Assembly: GCA_944343275.1 (NCBI GenBank)
Contig: CALVMH010000007.1
Span: forward strand, 26,604 to 90,603
Direction: 5' to 3'
Length of the DNA stretch: 64,000 bases
From: an uncultured Clostridia bacterium
GTDB lineage: Bacteria > Bacillota > Clostridia > Christensenellales > Borkfalkiaceae
In this document: piece by piece, positions 21,588 through 29,302 of the stretch
How positions within the stretch are numbered: position 1 is the stretch's first letter
Layout of the letters: each line of letters starts with the position of its first letter
Notes under the pieces: model-generated
Told to the model about the DNA's origin: nothing
Databases searched by the model: none
Seen by the model: only the letters and a program-made list of their open reading frames with translations
Translations under genes and position numbers: made by a program

Positions 21588-22421
21588 TCAAAGATCGAGG
21601 AACTCTTTGCGGCAGGTGATGCCGAACAGCTCGATGAGCTTCATCATGTCCGCGTCTTTAATGGTGTTCTTGCGCGGAAGGTGCGCCGTGAGCATGTAAA
21701 TTTGCGCGGCTTTTTCCACCGTCTCGATGAGCCCGAACGTCTCGTCCAAAGTCTTGCCTGCGCCGTAGATGCCGTGCATCGCCCAGACGACGAGGCGGAA
21801 GTCCTTCATCTTGTTCGCCGTGGCAACGCCGATCTCCGCCGTGCCGCACAGCATCCACGGGAGCACCCCCACGCCCTCGGGGAAGACGACGATGCACTCC
21901 GTGCACATCTCCCATAAAGTGTGCGTGAACTTCTTTTCGTCCAGCTCGTGCACATAGTTCATTGCAAGCGTGTTGGTGGGATGCGAATGCATGACGACGC
22001 GGTTTCCGGGGTCGACCGAAAGGCGCGCGATGTGGCTCATCATGTGCGCGGGGAACTCCGAGGTGGGTCTGCCGCCCCCTTCATAGCCCCACAGCAGTTC
22101 GACCTCTTTGCCGCCCTTGCCGATGCGCACGATGCCGAGATTTTCGGCGGGTGCCTTTTCGACGTTCTTGAAGTACTTGCCCGTACCCGTGACGATGAAG
22201 ATCTTGCCTTCCAAGGGGGAAGCATCGAAGTCCACCTCGTTGACGCCCATCAGCGGGATGGTGCGGATGACCTTATTGAGGTCGAGATACTCCCCTACCT
22301 CCTTCTCGTCGAGCAGATAACTGATGTTGCCGCCGTTTCTTTCGTCCCAGCCGAGGCGGTACATGTTGGCGGTCGTTTCACACATTTCGCGCACGAAGGG
22401 CGCCGTTAAAATATTTTTCAT
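21588..22421 (-). CDS. rhaD: Rhamnulose-1-phosphate aldolase
   Basis: The 277-residue class II aldolase has GWDERNGGNISYLL near the N terminus, the phosphate and zinc region VVMHSHPTNTLA (His-x-His) and the later His in VVWAMHGIYGAG. It splits L-rhamnulose 1-phosphate into dihydroxyacetone phosphate and L-lactaldehyde using Zn2+. The start overlaps the rhaA stop by four bases, with GGAGG inside the end of rhaA, so the two are coupled. Confidence 0.96.
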   Translation of the reverse strand: MKNILTAPFVREMCETTANMYRLGWDERNGGNISYLLDEKEVGEYLDLNKVIRTIPLMGVNEVDFDASPLEGKIFIVTGTGKYFKNVEKAPAENLGIVRIGKGGKEVELLWGYEGGGRPTSEFPAHMMSHIARLSVDPGNRVVMHSHPTNTLAMNYVHELDEKKFTHTLWEMCTECIVVFPEGVGVLPWMLCGTAEIGVATANKMKDFRLVVWAMHGIYGAGKTLDETFGLIETVEKAAQIYMLTAHLPRKNTIKDADMMKLIELFGITCRKEFLDL

Positions 22422-23659
22422 TTTCTCGCCTCCGGAATGGTTTTTTCGTATTCAGAGATGGTCTCAAAGTAATTGTCATCGAGCCCGCTCTCTTTGAGAT
22501 ACTCCTCCCACACCTCGCCGAAGGGCAGCATCTTCACGCGCTCCTGTAAATACATGAGGCGGGTGAATTCCCCCTTCTCCTGCGCTTCCTTCATGGCGCC
22601 GTTGGGAAGGAGCAGCGCATACAAAAGCGCCTTCTGGACGGAGCGCTGCCCCGTCACCCATGCGAAGATGCGGTTGATGGAGGCGTCGAAGTAGTCCAAA
22701 GCGATCTTGACCCTTCCGAGCGCGTCGTTTCTGACGACCTCCTTCATGATCTCTTTGAGTTCGTCCTCGAAGATGACGACGTGGTCGGAATCCCAACGGA
22801 CGGGGCGGGAGACGTGCAGCGCGACGTTCTCGTGGAAGCACAGCATGGAAGGGATCTTGTCGGAGACGACCTCCGTCGGGTGATAGTGCCCGTTGTCGAG
22901 AAGGGAGCAGATGCCGCGCGTTGCCGCGTAGTTCTGGCAGAATTCGTTGCTGCCCACCGTGTAGCTCTCCACGCCGATGCCGAACACCTTGCTCTCGATG
23001 GCGGGGATGACCCATTTCTTATCATACCCTTCGAGCATTTCGTCCAAAGACTTCGCATATCTTTGGCGGGGTCCGAGGCGGTCGGCGGGAACATCCTTAT
23101 ACCCGTCGGGGATCCAGATGTTGACAAGGCAGGGGCTGCCCATCTCTTTGCCGAGACAGGCTGCGATCTCCATGCAGCGCCTGCCGTGCTCCACCCAGAA
23201 CTTTCTGGTTGCTTCGTCGGGCGAGGAGAGCGTCAAGCCGTCCTTCATCTTGGGGTGCGCAAAGAAGGTCGGGTTGAAGTCGATGCCGTCCAGCCCGTGC
23301 TCTTTGGCGAACTTCATCCACGGGGCGAAATGCTTGGGCTCGTACTTGTCGCGGTCCACCTTCCCCTTGTCCTTACCGAGAAAGGCGTAGCTCGCATGGA
23401 TGTTGATGCGCTTTTTGCCGGGCATCAGGGAGAGCGCGAAGGCGTAGTCCGCCATCAGCTCCTCGGGCGTTCTTGCGCGCCCGGGGTAGTTGCCCGTCGT
23501 CTGAATGCCGCCCGAGAGGCTCTCCGCACCCTCGAACCCCAGAACGTCGTCCCCCTGCCAGCAGTGCACGGAGACGGGCACGTTTTTGAGCGCCGCGATC
23601 GCCGCGTCGCAGTCTACGCCGAACGCTGCATACTGTTTTTTTGCTTCCTGATAACTCAT
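22418..23659 (-). CDS. rhaA: L-rhamnose isomerase
   Basis: The 413-residue protein carries the RhaA signatures VSVHCWQGDDVLGFE near 32-46, INIHASYAF, GIDFNPTFFAHP and VNIWIPDG. It converts L-rhamnose to L-rhamnulose with Mn2+ or Zn2+ held by conserved Glu, Asp and His residues of a TIM barrel. GTGAGG lies before the ATG. It is separated from rhaB by 270 bases that contain two matching hairpins. Confidence 0.97.
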   Translation of the reverse strand: MSYQEAKKQYAAFGVDCDAAIAALKNVPVSVHCWQGDDVLGFEGAESLSGGIQTTGNYPGRARTPEELMADYAFALSLMPGKKRINIHASYAFLGKDKGKVDRDKYEPKHFAPWMKFAKEHGLDGIDFNPTFFAHPKMKDGLTLSSPDEATRKFWVEHGRRCMEIAACLGKEMGSPCLVNIWIPDGYKDVPADRLGPRQRYAKSLDEMLEGYDKKWVIPAIESKVFGIGVESYTVGSNEFCQNYAATRGICSLLDNGHYHPTEVVSDKIPSMLCFHENVALHVSRPVRWDSDHVVIFEDELKEIMKEVVRNDALGRVKIALDYFDASINRIFAWVTGQRSVQKALLYALLLPNGAMKEAQEKGEFTRLMYLQERVKMLPFGEVWEEYLKESGLDDNYFETISEYEKTIPEARK

Positions 23660-23677
23660 TTTTCACCTCACAATTTC

Positions 23678-23927
23678 TTTCACGAATTTCTTTTCGAACT
23701 GACGAAAAGAAATTCCGTGATTATTCAAAGACAACCCGCGGGTACGCCTATGGCTAACCGCGTGTTTTCTCTCTGCGGCGCATTCGCAACAATATAGCGC
23801 GCCGCATTCACGTTTTCCCCAAAAGCGCAGGTATGCGCAAATGTGGGGCGCGGGCGGAGGGAAACCCTCCTTGCGCGAGTGATCATAACAACTTTCACGA
23901 ATTTCTTTTCGAACCGACGAAAAGAAA
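23678..23927. repeat. Pair of 35-bp direct repeats, each a hairpin, between rhaB and rhaA
   Basis: Copies at 23678-23712 and 23893-23927 differ by one base and each folds as TTTCTTTTCG / CGAAAAGAAA with a six-base loop. The copy beside rhaA extends to a stem of about 16 bp (23680-23720). The 180 bases between them hold no gene. They may set mRNA stability or be the ends of a small inserted element. Confidence 0.7.
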
Positions 23928-23929
23928 AA

Positions 23930-25228
23930 TTATTCTTTCATCTGCACTGCTAAATTCCCGAGCGCCGTTGCCTCGATGGGGAGCGCCATGACGCGAACGC
24001 CGCACGCCTGTTCGGTCAGGGCGTTGAGCCACTTGCTTTTGGCACCGCCGCCCACGATATAGAGCGTATCATAGCGCTTGCCCGTGCAGGCGGCAAGTTC
24101 TTTGAGCGCCTTCTGATAGCCGAGCGCAAGGCTCTTGTGCGCGCAGGCAAAGTAGTCGCCCGCCGTGCGCGGCTTTTCCCCTTCCGCAAAGCAGCCGTCG
24201 AACGCCTCCTTCATGGACGCGGGCGCAAGGAAGCGCGCGTCCGTCACGTCGACGGTCCCTTCAAAGGTGCTGCGCATGCCCATCTCCATCGCCTCGTCGA
24301 AACTCTTTTCGGGCGCAAGTTCCGTTTTCAGGCGGTTGATGACCCACATCCCCATGATGTTTTTGAGGAAGCGGACATACCCCACGCCGCCCTCGTTGGT
24401 GAAGTTGTAGGTGCGTGCCATGTCCGAGCATACGGGCTTCGGGAGCTTGGTGCCCAACAGCGACCATGTCCCGCTCGAAAGGTACGCCCCCTCGGACATG
24501 GGGATGCCCTCCACCGCCGACGCCGTATCGTGCGAAGCACACAGCACCGCGCGCACATTGCCGCCCACCTCCGCGGCGACGTCGGGCAGCAGTTCCCCCG
24601 CGGCGCTCCCCGGCGCAAGGATGTTCCCGAACAATGCTTCGGGCAGTCCGATCCGCCGGATGAGCTCTTTGTCCCAATCGCCCGTTGCGGCATTCACAAG
24701 CCCCGTCGTCGTCGCATTGGTATACTCGTGCGCCTTCACGCCCGTCAGCCGATAGGTGAGATAGGCGGGGATCATCAAAAAGTCGGTGACGCCCGCAAGC
24801 CTGCCGCGCTGCAAATCGTCATAGAGCTGATACACCGTGTTGAAACGCTGGAATTGGATGCCCGTTCTTGCATACAGCGTTTCAAAGGGAACTTTTGCAT
24901 GCACTGCTTCGACCGCGCCCTGCGTCCTGCCGTCGCGGTAGGCATAGCAGGGCAGCACTTCCCTGTCCCCTTTCATGAGAACATAGTCCACCGCCCAGGT
25001 GTCGATGGCAAAGCTCTCGATACGCGGATACTTTTCAAGCGCCGCCTTCAACCCCGCCTTGACATGCGAAAGAAGCGCCGCGATGTCCCAGACGAGGTGC
25101 CCCCCTTCCTCTTTCACGCCGTTGGGGAAGCGGTATACTTCCTCGGTATGCAGTTCGCCGCCTTCTTTCCATCCGACGATGTGCCGCCCGGACGAGGCGC
25201 CGATGTCGATCGCTAAGTAATATTTCAT
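23930..25228 (-). CDS. rhaB: Rhamnulokinase
   Basis: The 432-residue FGGY-family kinase starts YYLAIDIGASSGRHIVGW (nucleotide-binding phosphate 1). It has DTWAVDYVLM with the catalytic-type Asp near 80, ASHDTASAVEGIP, and the C-terminal IVGGGAKSKWLNALT adenosine motif. It phosphorylates L-rhamnulose with ATP. It is the first gene of the minus-strand rha operon; AAAGGAGAGG precedes ATG and a TATAAT lies at 25253-25258 with a weak -35, as expected for an activator-dependent promoter. The divergent AraC-type regulator is 117 bases away. Confidence 0.96.
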   Translation of the reverse strand: MKYYLAIDIGASSGRHIVGWKEGGELHTEEVYRFPNGVKEEGGHLVWDIAALLSHVKAGLKAALEKYPRIESFAIDTWAVDYVLMKGDREVLPCYAYRDGRTQGAVEAVHAKVPFETLYARTGIQFQRFNTVYQLYDDLQRGRLAGVTDFLMIPAYLTYRLTGVKAHEYTNATTTGLVNAATGDWDKELIRRIGLPEALFGNILAPGSAAGELLPDVAAEVGGNVRAVLCASHDTASAVEGIPMSEGAYLSSGTWSLLGTKLPKPVCSDMARTYNFTNEGGVGYVRFLKNIMGMWVINRLKTELAPEKSFDEAMEMGMRSTFEGTVDVTDARFLAPASMKEAFDGCFAEGEKPRTAGDYFACAHKSLALGYQKALKELAACTGKRYDTLYIVGGGAKSKWLNALTEQACGVRVMALPIEATALGNLAVQMKE

Positions 25229-25310
25229 CCTTTCCCTCTCCTTTCCGCTCCATTATAACACATTCGCGGAATAAAACAAGGACGTAATTTTTGCAAAAAC
25301 GTATCTTTAC

Positions 25311-25339
25311 TTGACATCATTCGGAACGTATGTTACAAT
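25311..25339 (+). promoter_or_regulatory. Promoter of the AraC-type regulator
   Basis: TTGACA (25311-25316) and TACAAT (25334-25339) are 17 bases apart. The start codon at 25346 lies six bases after the -10 box, so the transcript is probably leaderless. The divergent rhaB TATAAT is at 25253-25258 on the minus strand. Confidence 0.8.
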
Positions 25340-25345
25340 ACGGAT

Positions 25346-26311
25346 ATGGACAACGCCATCATCGAACAACTCACGCGCCTTACAGACGAAGAGCGGAGCA
25401 TCCTCGGCGGCGACCCCCTGCGCAGGGACGCCTACTCCGCCACGGAACGCTTCATCATCAGCGGCGCGCGCCTTTTGGACGGGCAGGCGCTCGCGCTGCG
25501 CCCGCACACCCGCTTTGTCGATTTCCCCGAGCACGGACACGATTACATGGAATTCATGTACGTCTACGCAGGGCGCATTTCGCACGTCATCGGGCGGGAG
25601 ACGGTGACGCTGGAAAAGGGCGACATCCTCTTCCTCAACCGGCATGCGCGGCACGCCGTCCGACGCGCGGGACAGCAAGATATCGGCATCAACTTCATCC
25701 TGTCCGACACGTTCTTGCAGGCGCTCTTCGGAAACGTGCAGAACAATCCCGTGATGAGCGCCTTCCTCACCAACAATCTGGACAGCGACGGGGAAGGGGA
25801 ATATCTCTTCTTCCGCACCAAGGACTGCTTCCCCATCCGCAACCTCATGGACAACCTGATCTATGCCGTCGTCCACCGCTCGCAGGAGGTATACGCAGGG
25901 CTTGTGTCCTTGCTGTTCACCTATCTCGCCTACTACCGCGACACCCTCGTCAACACCCTGCGCGACAACTCGCCCGACGCCGCCCTGCGCCGCGCCGTAC
26001 TCGCCTATCTCGAAGCGCACTATCCCGATGCGACCCTCCTTGCGCTTGCGCGGGAACTCGGATATGCGCCCGCCTACCTCTCGCGGCGCATCCACAAACT
26101 CTTTTCCAAACCCTTCCGCCTGCTGTTGCAGGAGACGCGCCTCAAAGTTGCGGAACGGCTGCTGCGCACCACCGCGCTCGGGACGGAGCACATCCTGCGC
26201 GCCGTCGGATATGAAAACCGCTCGCACTTCTACCGCGCCTTCTTCCGCACCTATCACACCACGCCGCACAAGTACCGCAAACAGTTCCACGAACGCCCCG
26301 CCGCACCGTGA
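25346..26311 (+). CDS. AraC family transcriptional regulator of the rhamnose operon
   Basis: The 321-residue protein has an N-terminal cupin-like ligand domain (about 45-150, with HGHDYMEFMYVYAG and LEKGDILFLN) and a C-terminal double helix-turn-helix (about 215-312, with LARELGYAPAYLSRRIHKLF and IARAVGYENRSHF-type second helix). It is the AraC/RhaS architecture. Divergent placement from rhaB suggests it activates rhaBADfucO in response to L-rhamnose. No Shine-Dalgarno sequence is visible before the ATG, which lies at the predicted transcription start. Confidence 0.88.
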   Translation: MDNAIIEQLTRLTDEERSILGGDPLRRDAYSATERFIISGARLLDGQALALRPHTRFVDFPEHGHDYMEFMYVYAGRISHVIGRETVTLEKGDILFLNRHARHAVRRAGQQDIGINFILSDTFLQALFGNVQNNPVMSAFLTNNLDSDGEGEYLFFRTKDCFPIRNLMDNLIYAVVHRSQEVYAGLVSLLFTYLAYYRDTLVNTLRDNSPDAALRRAVLAYLEAHYPDATLLALARELGYAPAYLSRRIHKLFSKPFRLLLQETRLKVAERLLRTTALGTEHILRAVGYENRSHFYRAFFRTYHTTPHKYRKQFHERPAAP

Positions 26312-26623
26312 CGCCCCCTTATCCCTTCGGCTTTCCATGGAAGCCCCTCGTCTCCCCGACAACAAGACCGGGAACCCCAAACAAAAAAGCGCTGCCGTTT
26401 GCAGTAATTCCGATAGGGAATTTCGGCAAAGGCGCGCCCTTTGCAAAGAGGGCAGGCGTGGCCTTCACGCCACGCCCTTTCTCATATCCTTATTATGTCC
26501 GCAAAGCGGGCGTTTTTCATGTATCCGAGCCGTGATCGTCGTCAACGTTTACAAAGTCAGGAAATTCCACTGCCACGATAAAGTGCTCCACGATTTCCGC
26601 TTCCTGCCTGCAATGTCAGCCGG
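26312..26623. other. Gap between the rha regulator and the AT-rich island
   Basis: No gene is evident. A hairpin GGCGTGGC / GCCACGCC at 26455-26476 followed by CTTTCTC is a plausible terminator for the regulator gene. Base composition changes from GC-rich to AT-rich at about 26490, marking the island edge. I saw no terminal repeat. Confidence 0.5.
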
Positions 26624-28792
26624 TTAAAGACTTTCCAAATTCTCAACAATTTTATAGCCCATGGCGGTGATTTCACGATACAATCGATCTAAGTCCATGT
26701 AATCGTACTGATATATGTTGTACAGTTCGCGCAATCTCGCATCCGTGGGAGCTATATCCTCGATATTCACGCCCGGATACATTACGCTAAACTTGTATTC
26801 TATCAGCTCCTTCAATCCGTAATACGTGGTAAGGCACGCGTGTTGTTTGAGCGCGACATTCTTATGGTGCGCGGTAATTTTAACACTCCCGTCCTGTTTC
26901 ACTTCACGTTTCGCGACAATATCTTTCTTTTTCATCTGCTTGTAGTCGTAAAGTATATACAATGCGTTCCAGCGGGAATGTTCTATAAATGCCAACACAT
27001 TGGATGATTGCAGGTCAAAAAAGAAGTTGATATCTGCATAGTGATTGATCTTACCTGTATTTCCATAGCGCTTATTAAACTCCGCTTCGGTTATGCCGCC
27101 CTCATTCCCGTCTCTGCACTTCACCATGTCAAATCCGAGCAGATTGAGCTTGAACGGAAGATTGAGTGCATGATACAAATTTGAAGCCTGCTCAATCATG
27201 GGACGGCTCTCCCAATTTGCACGCATGATTGCACGGTGGGACAAATCGGTTAAACTTTGTTCCAACGCTTCGCCCTGCTGCTCTGCGGGAAGTTTGCGGA
27301 TATCTGCCAGCCAATCGGGCATATTTTGTATGTTGTCATACAACATATTGAGGCGGCATGCAAATTCCGAAAGGTCATCGTTTACAATACTGCCATGCGT
27401 ATATATCTTACTTTCATCACCGAAATAGATAATTTCATCGTCGCCAAAATTTTCCGTGTTGCTCTTAGCTCTTACAAATATGCGGTAATTGTCGCCATTG
27501 GGCAATATCCTCTTGAGCGTCTGCGCATAGGAAGCATCCTCAAGATCGGCATTCAGAGAAATTATAAAGTAAGTAAAGCTGTTGGAAGCAATCAATTCTT
27601 TAAATTTTTTCTTAGCCTCAACCGAATTGATATCTGTCCTGCAAACTTCGGCAATGTCACATATTTTTTCAGGGCGGGGAAAATCACAATCTTGAAAATC
27701 TTCTTCGAACTCATAGAGAATGCGCGAAAAAAATTCATTGTGCAGCGCCTCATCTTTGTGGTCGTAAATATAATAGTGCACAGGTTTCGATTGCAATTTA
27801 CCGTCGTTTTGTGTGGCGAACTGAAACTGCATGGAACACATTCTGAACAGCTGGTAATTCATTTTACCAAAGCCTATAAAGACGACGTTGATATCTCTGT
27901 CCGATTTAAGCGAATAATTTTCATTATAAAAACTACGCGGTATAAACTTGGTGATAGGATACTGCACCACGAACTGCCGAGCAATGAGCTCGTGCTTACT
28001 GAAACAGTTTATAAACGCACTCACTTTGCCGTCAGTTTCCGCGATAAGGCGCTCCTTTATTACTTTGACGCTCTCCTGATTCGCCTCCATATTTAAAGTT
28101 ATCATCCGACCGTCATTTTTAATTGCTATAAATTGTTCAATAATTTGCGTGTAGGGTATCTCCACGCCGCTGAAAAGGATCAAATTATATTCCACTCTGC
28201 CCAATTTTTTACCAAAATCCTTTAATACCCCCCGCGCAACGGTGTATCCGCTCTTTATCAGCTCGGCATAACGTGCGCGGGAAATATCGGATATGAGCAG
28301 GAGGCTATTTTTATTGGATCTCACATATCTCAATGAATCTGCACTATCCCCTATAACGATATCGCACCCGTCATGCAATATTTTTCTGATAGAAAAAAAG
28401 TTGCGTATGCGCGGGCTGAAAAAACTTGCTATGCTTAAAATAACTGCCGCCCCGCCTGCGATGTAGGCGAGGATAAATGCGGCATGGTACACAGGATATG
28501 CGTTGCAAATCGGCAAAACAAGGTCTGTGTCGGCCTTAAATTCTGCTATGACCTCCAACACGGAGCCAAGCAGAGAAAAACAGCTGAAAAAATCAAGATC
28601 GCCGCCGTTATACAGCCTCGCCGACAAGTGCAGCAGATATATGAGCACGAACGTTGGCGCAAGATAAATTAAATTTCTTTTTGAAATTACCAGCTCGCCC
28701 CTGTTTTTTATTGTGCGAACTGTCGTAAATATTATGGCAAAGATAATAGCTAACGATATTATGAATAGTATAATCCCTGCAGCAAGAAACAT
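26624..28792 (-). CDS. Membrane protein with two Rossmann-like (TrkA-N type) domains and an RyR-like C-terminal region
   Basis: The 722-residue protein has three or four N-terminal hydrophobic segments (about 3-25, 41-60, 68-85, 100-125). A first Rossmann-like domain begins at CDIVIGDSADSLRYV (143-157), like the NAD-binding fold of TrkA/RCK proteins. A second begins at INVVFIGFGKMNYQL (311-325). The last third contains IEHSRWNALYILYDYK (603-618), which resembles the EHxRW core of RyR domains. The likely role is a membrane sensor that binds a nucleotide or dinucleotide ligand. GGAGGGGAAG precedes the ATG. It is divergent from the HD-RyR-SLOG gene at 29303 in an AT-rich block. A link to defence or stress signalling is inference; no substrate can be read. 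Confidence 0.6.
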   Translation of the reverse strand: MFLAAGIILFIISLAIIFAIIFTTVRTIKNRGELVISKRNLIYLAPTFVLIYLLHLSARLYNGGDLDFFSCFSLLGSVLEVIAEFKADTDLVLPICNAYPVYHAAFILAYIAGGAAVILSIASFFSPRIRNFFSIRKILHDGCDIVIGDSADSLRYVRSNKNSLLLISDISRARYAELIKSGYTVARGVLKDFGKKLGRVEYNLILFSGVEIPYTQIIEQFIAIKNDGRMITLNMEANQESVKVIKERLIAETDGKVSAFINCFSKHELIARQFVVQYPITKFIPRSFYNENYSLKSDRDINVVFIGFGKMNYQLFRMCSMQFQFATQNDGKLQSKPVHYYIYDHKDEALHNEFFSRILYEFEEDFQDCDFPRPEKICDIAEVCRTDINSVEAKKKFKELIASNSFTYFIISLNADLEDASYAQTLKRILPNGDNYRIFVRAKSNTENFGDDEIIYFGDESKIYTHGSIVNDDLSEFACRLNMLYDNIQNMPDWLADIRKLPAEQQGEALEQSLTDLSHRAIMRANWESRPMIEQASNLYHALNLPFKLNLLGFDMVKCRDGNEGGITEAEFNKRYGNTGKINHYADINFFFDLQSSNVLAFIEHSRWNALYILYDYKQMKKKDIVAKREVKQDGSVKITAHHKNVALKQHACLTTYYGLKELIEYKFSVMYPGVNIEDIAPTDARLRELYNIYQYDYMDLDRLYREITAMGYKIVENLESL

Positions 28793-28861
28793 CTTCCCCT
28801 CCGCATTGAAAAGACCTGCAATCAGTGTGTCTCAATGAAAGCCGGATTTTCAAATTAAATG

Positions 28862-29134
28862 TTAATTTCCAAACAATTGCCGCTCACATAAGAGTACCAT
28901 ATGCCGTTTTCGATAATCTCTTCGCGAGCAATTTACTATACAGCTCATATTAAGATAGGCAATCAACTCATTACCGTCTGCGGCGTAAGTATAAACCTCA
29001 GGGCAGGCATGCAGATATCCGAGCACCGTTTCGTTGTCGAGCCAATAATTTTGAGGATATACCGCACGGTCGAGCGCCACTGCCTGCAAGAGCTGTCTGT
29101 CCGTCATGTCTTTGCCGTCATATATTTCAACCAT
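28862..29134 (-). pseudogene. Frameshifted, truncated GNAT acetyltransferase remnant
   Basis: The frame encodes about 70 residues that resemble the N-terminal part of a GNAT enzyme (AVALDRAVYPQNYWLD, then ELIAYLNMS). After that point the similarity moves to another frame: REEIIENGIWYSYVSG can be read one frame over, just before the sequence ends. The rest of the acetyl-CoA-binding fold is missing. It is AT-rich like its neighbours and lies between the two large divergent genes. It is probably a dead insertion or a remnant of an older gene. Confidence 0.55.
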
Positions 29135-29244
29135 ATTCTAAAATATTTACTTCCTCATACTATTTACAGTATTTAATATACCACATAATCGCTCAATCGT
29201 CAACAGTCAGTCAAAATATATAGCTATAAAAATCAATGCACCTA

Positions 29245-29273
29245 TTGAAAAAACGACGGCAATTTGTTATAAT
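29245..29273 (+). promoter_or_regulatory. Promoter of the HD-RyR-SLOG gene
   Basis: TTGAAA (29245-29250) and TATAAT (29268-29273) are 17 bases apart, about 30 bases before the ATG. Confidence 0.8.
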
Positions 29274-29302
29274 AAAATCAAAAATAATTTGGGTGGATCC
29301 TT

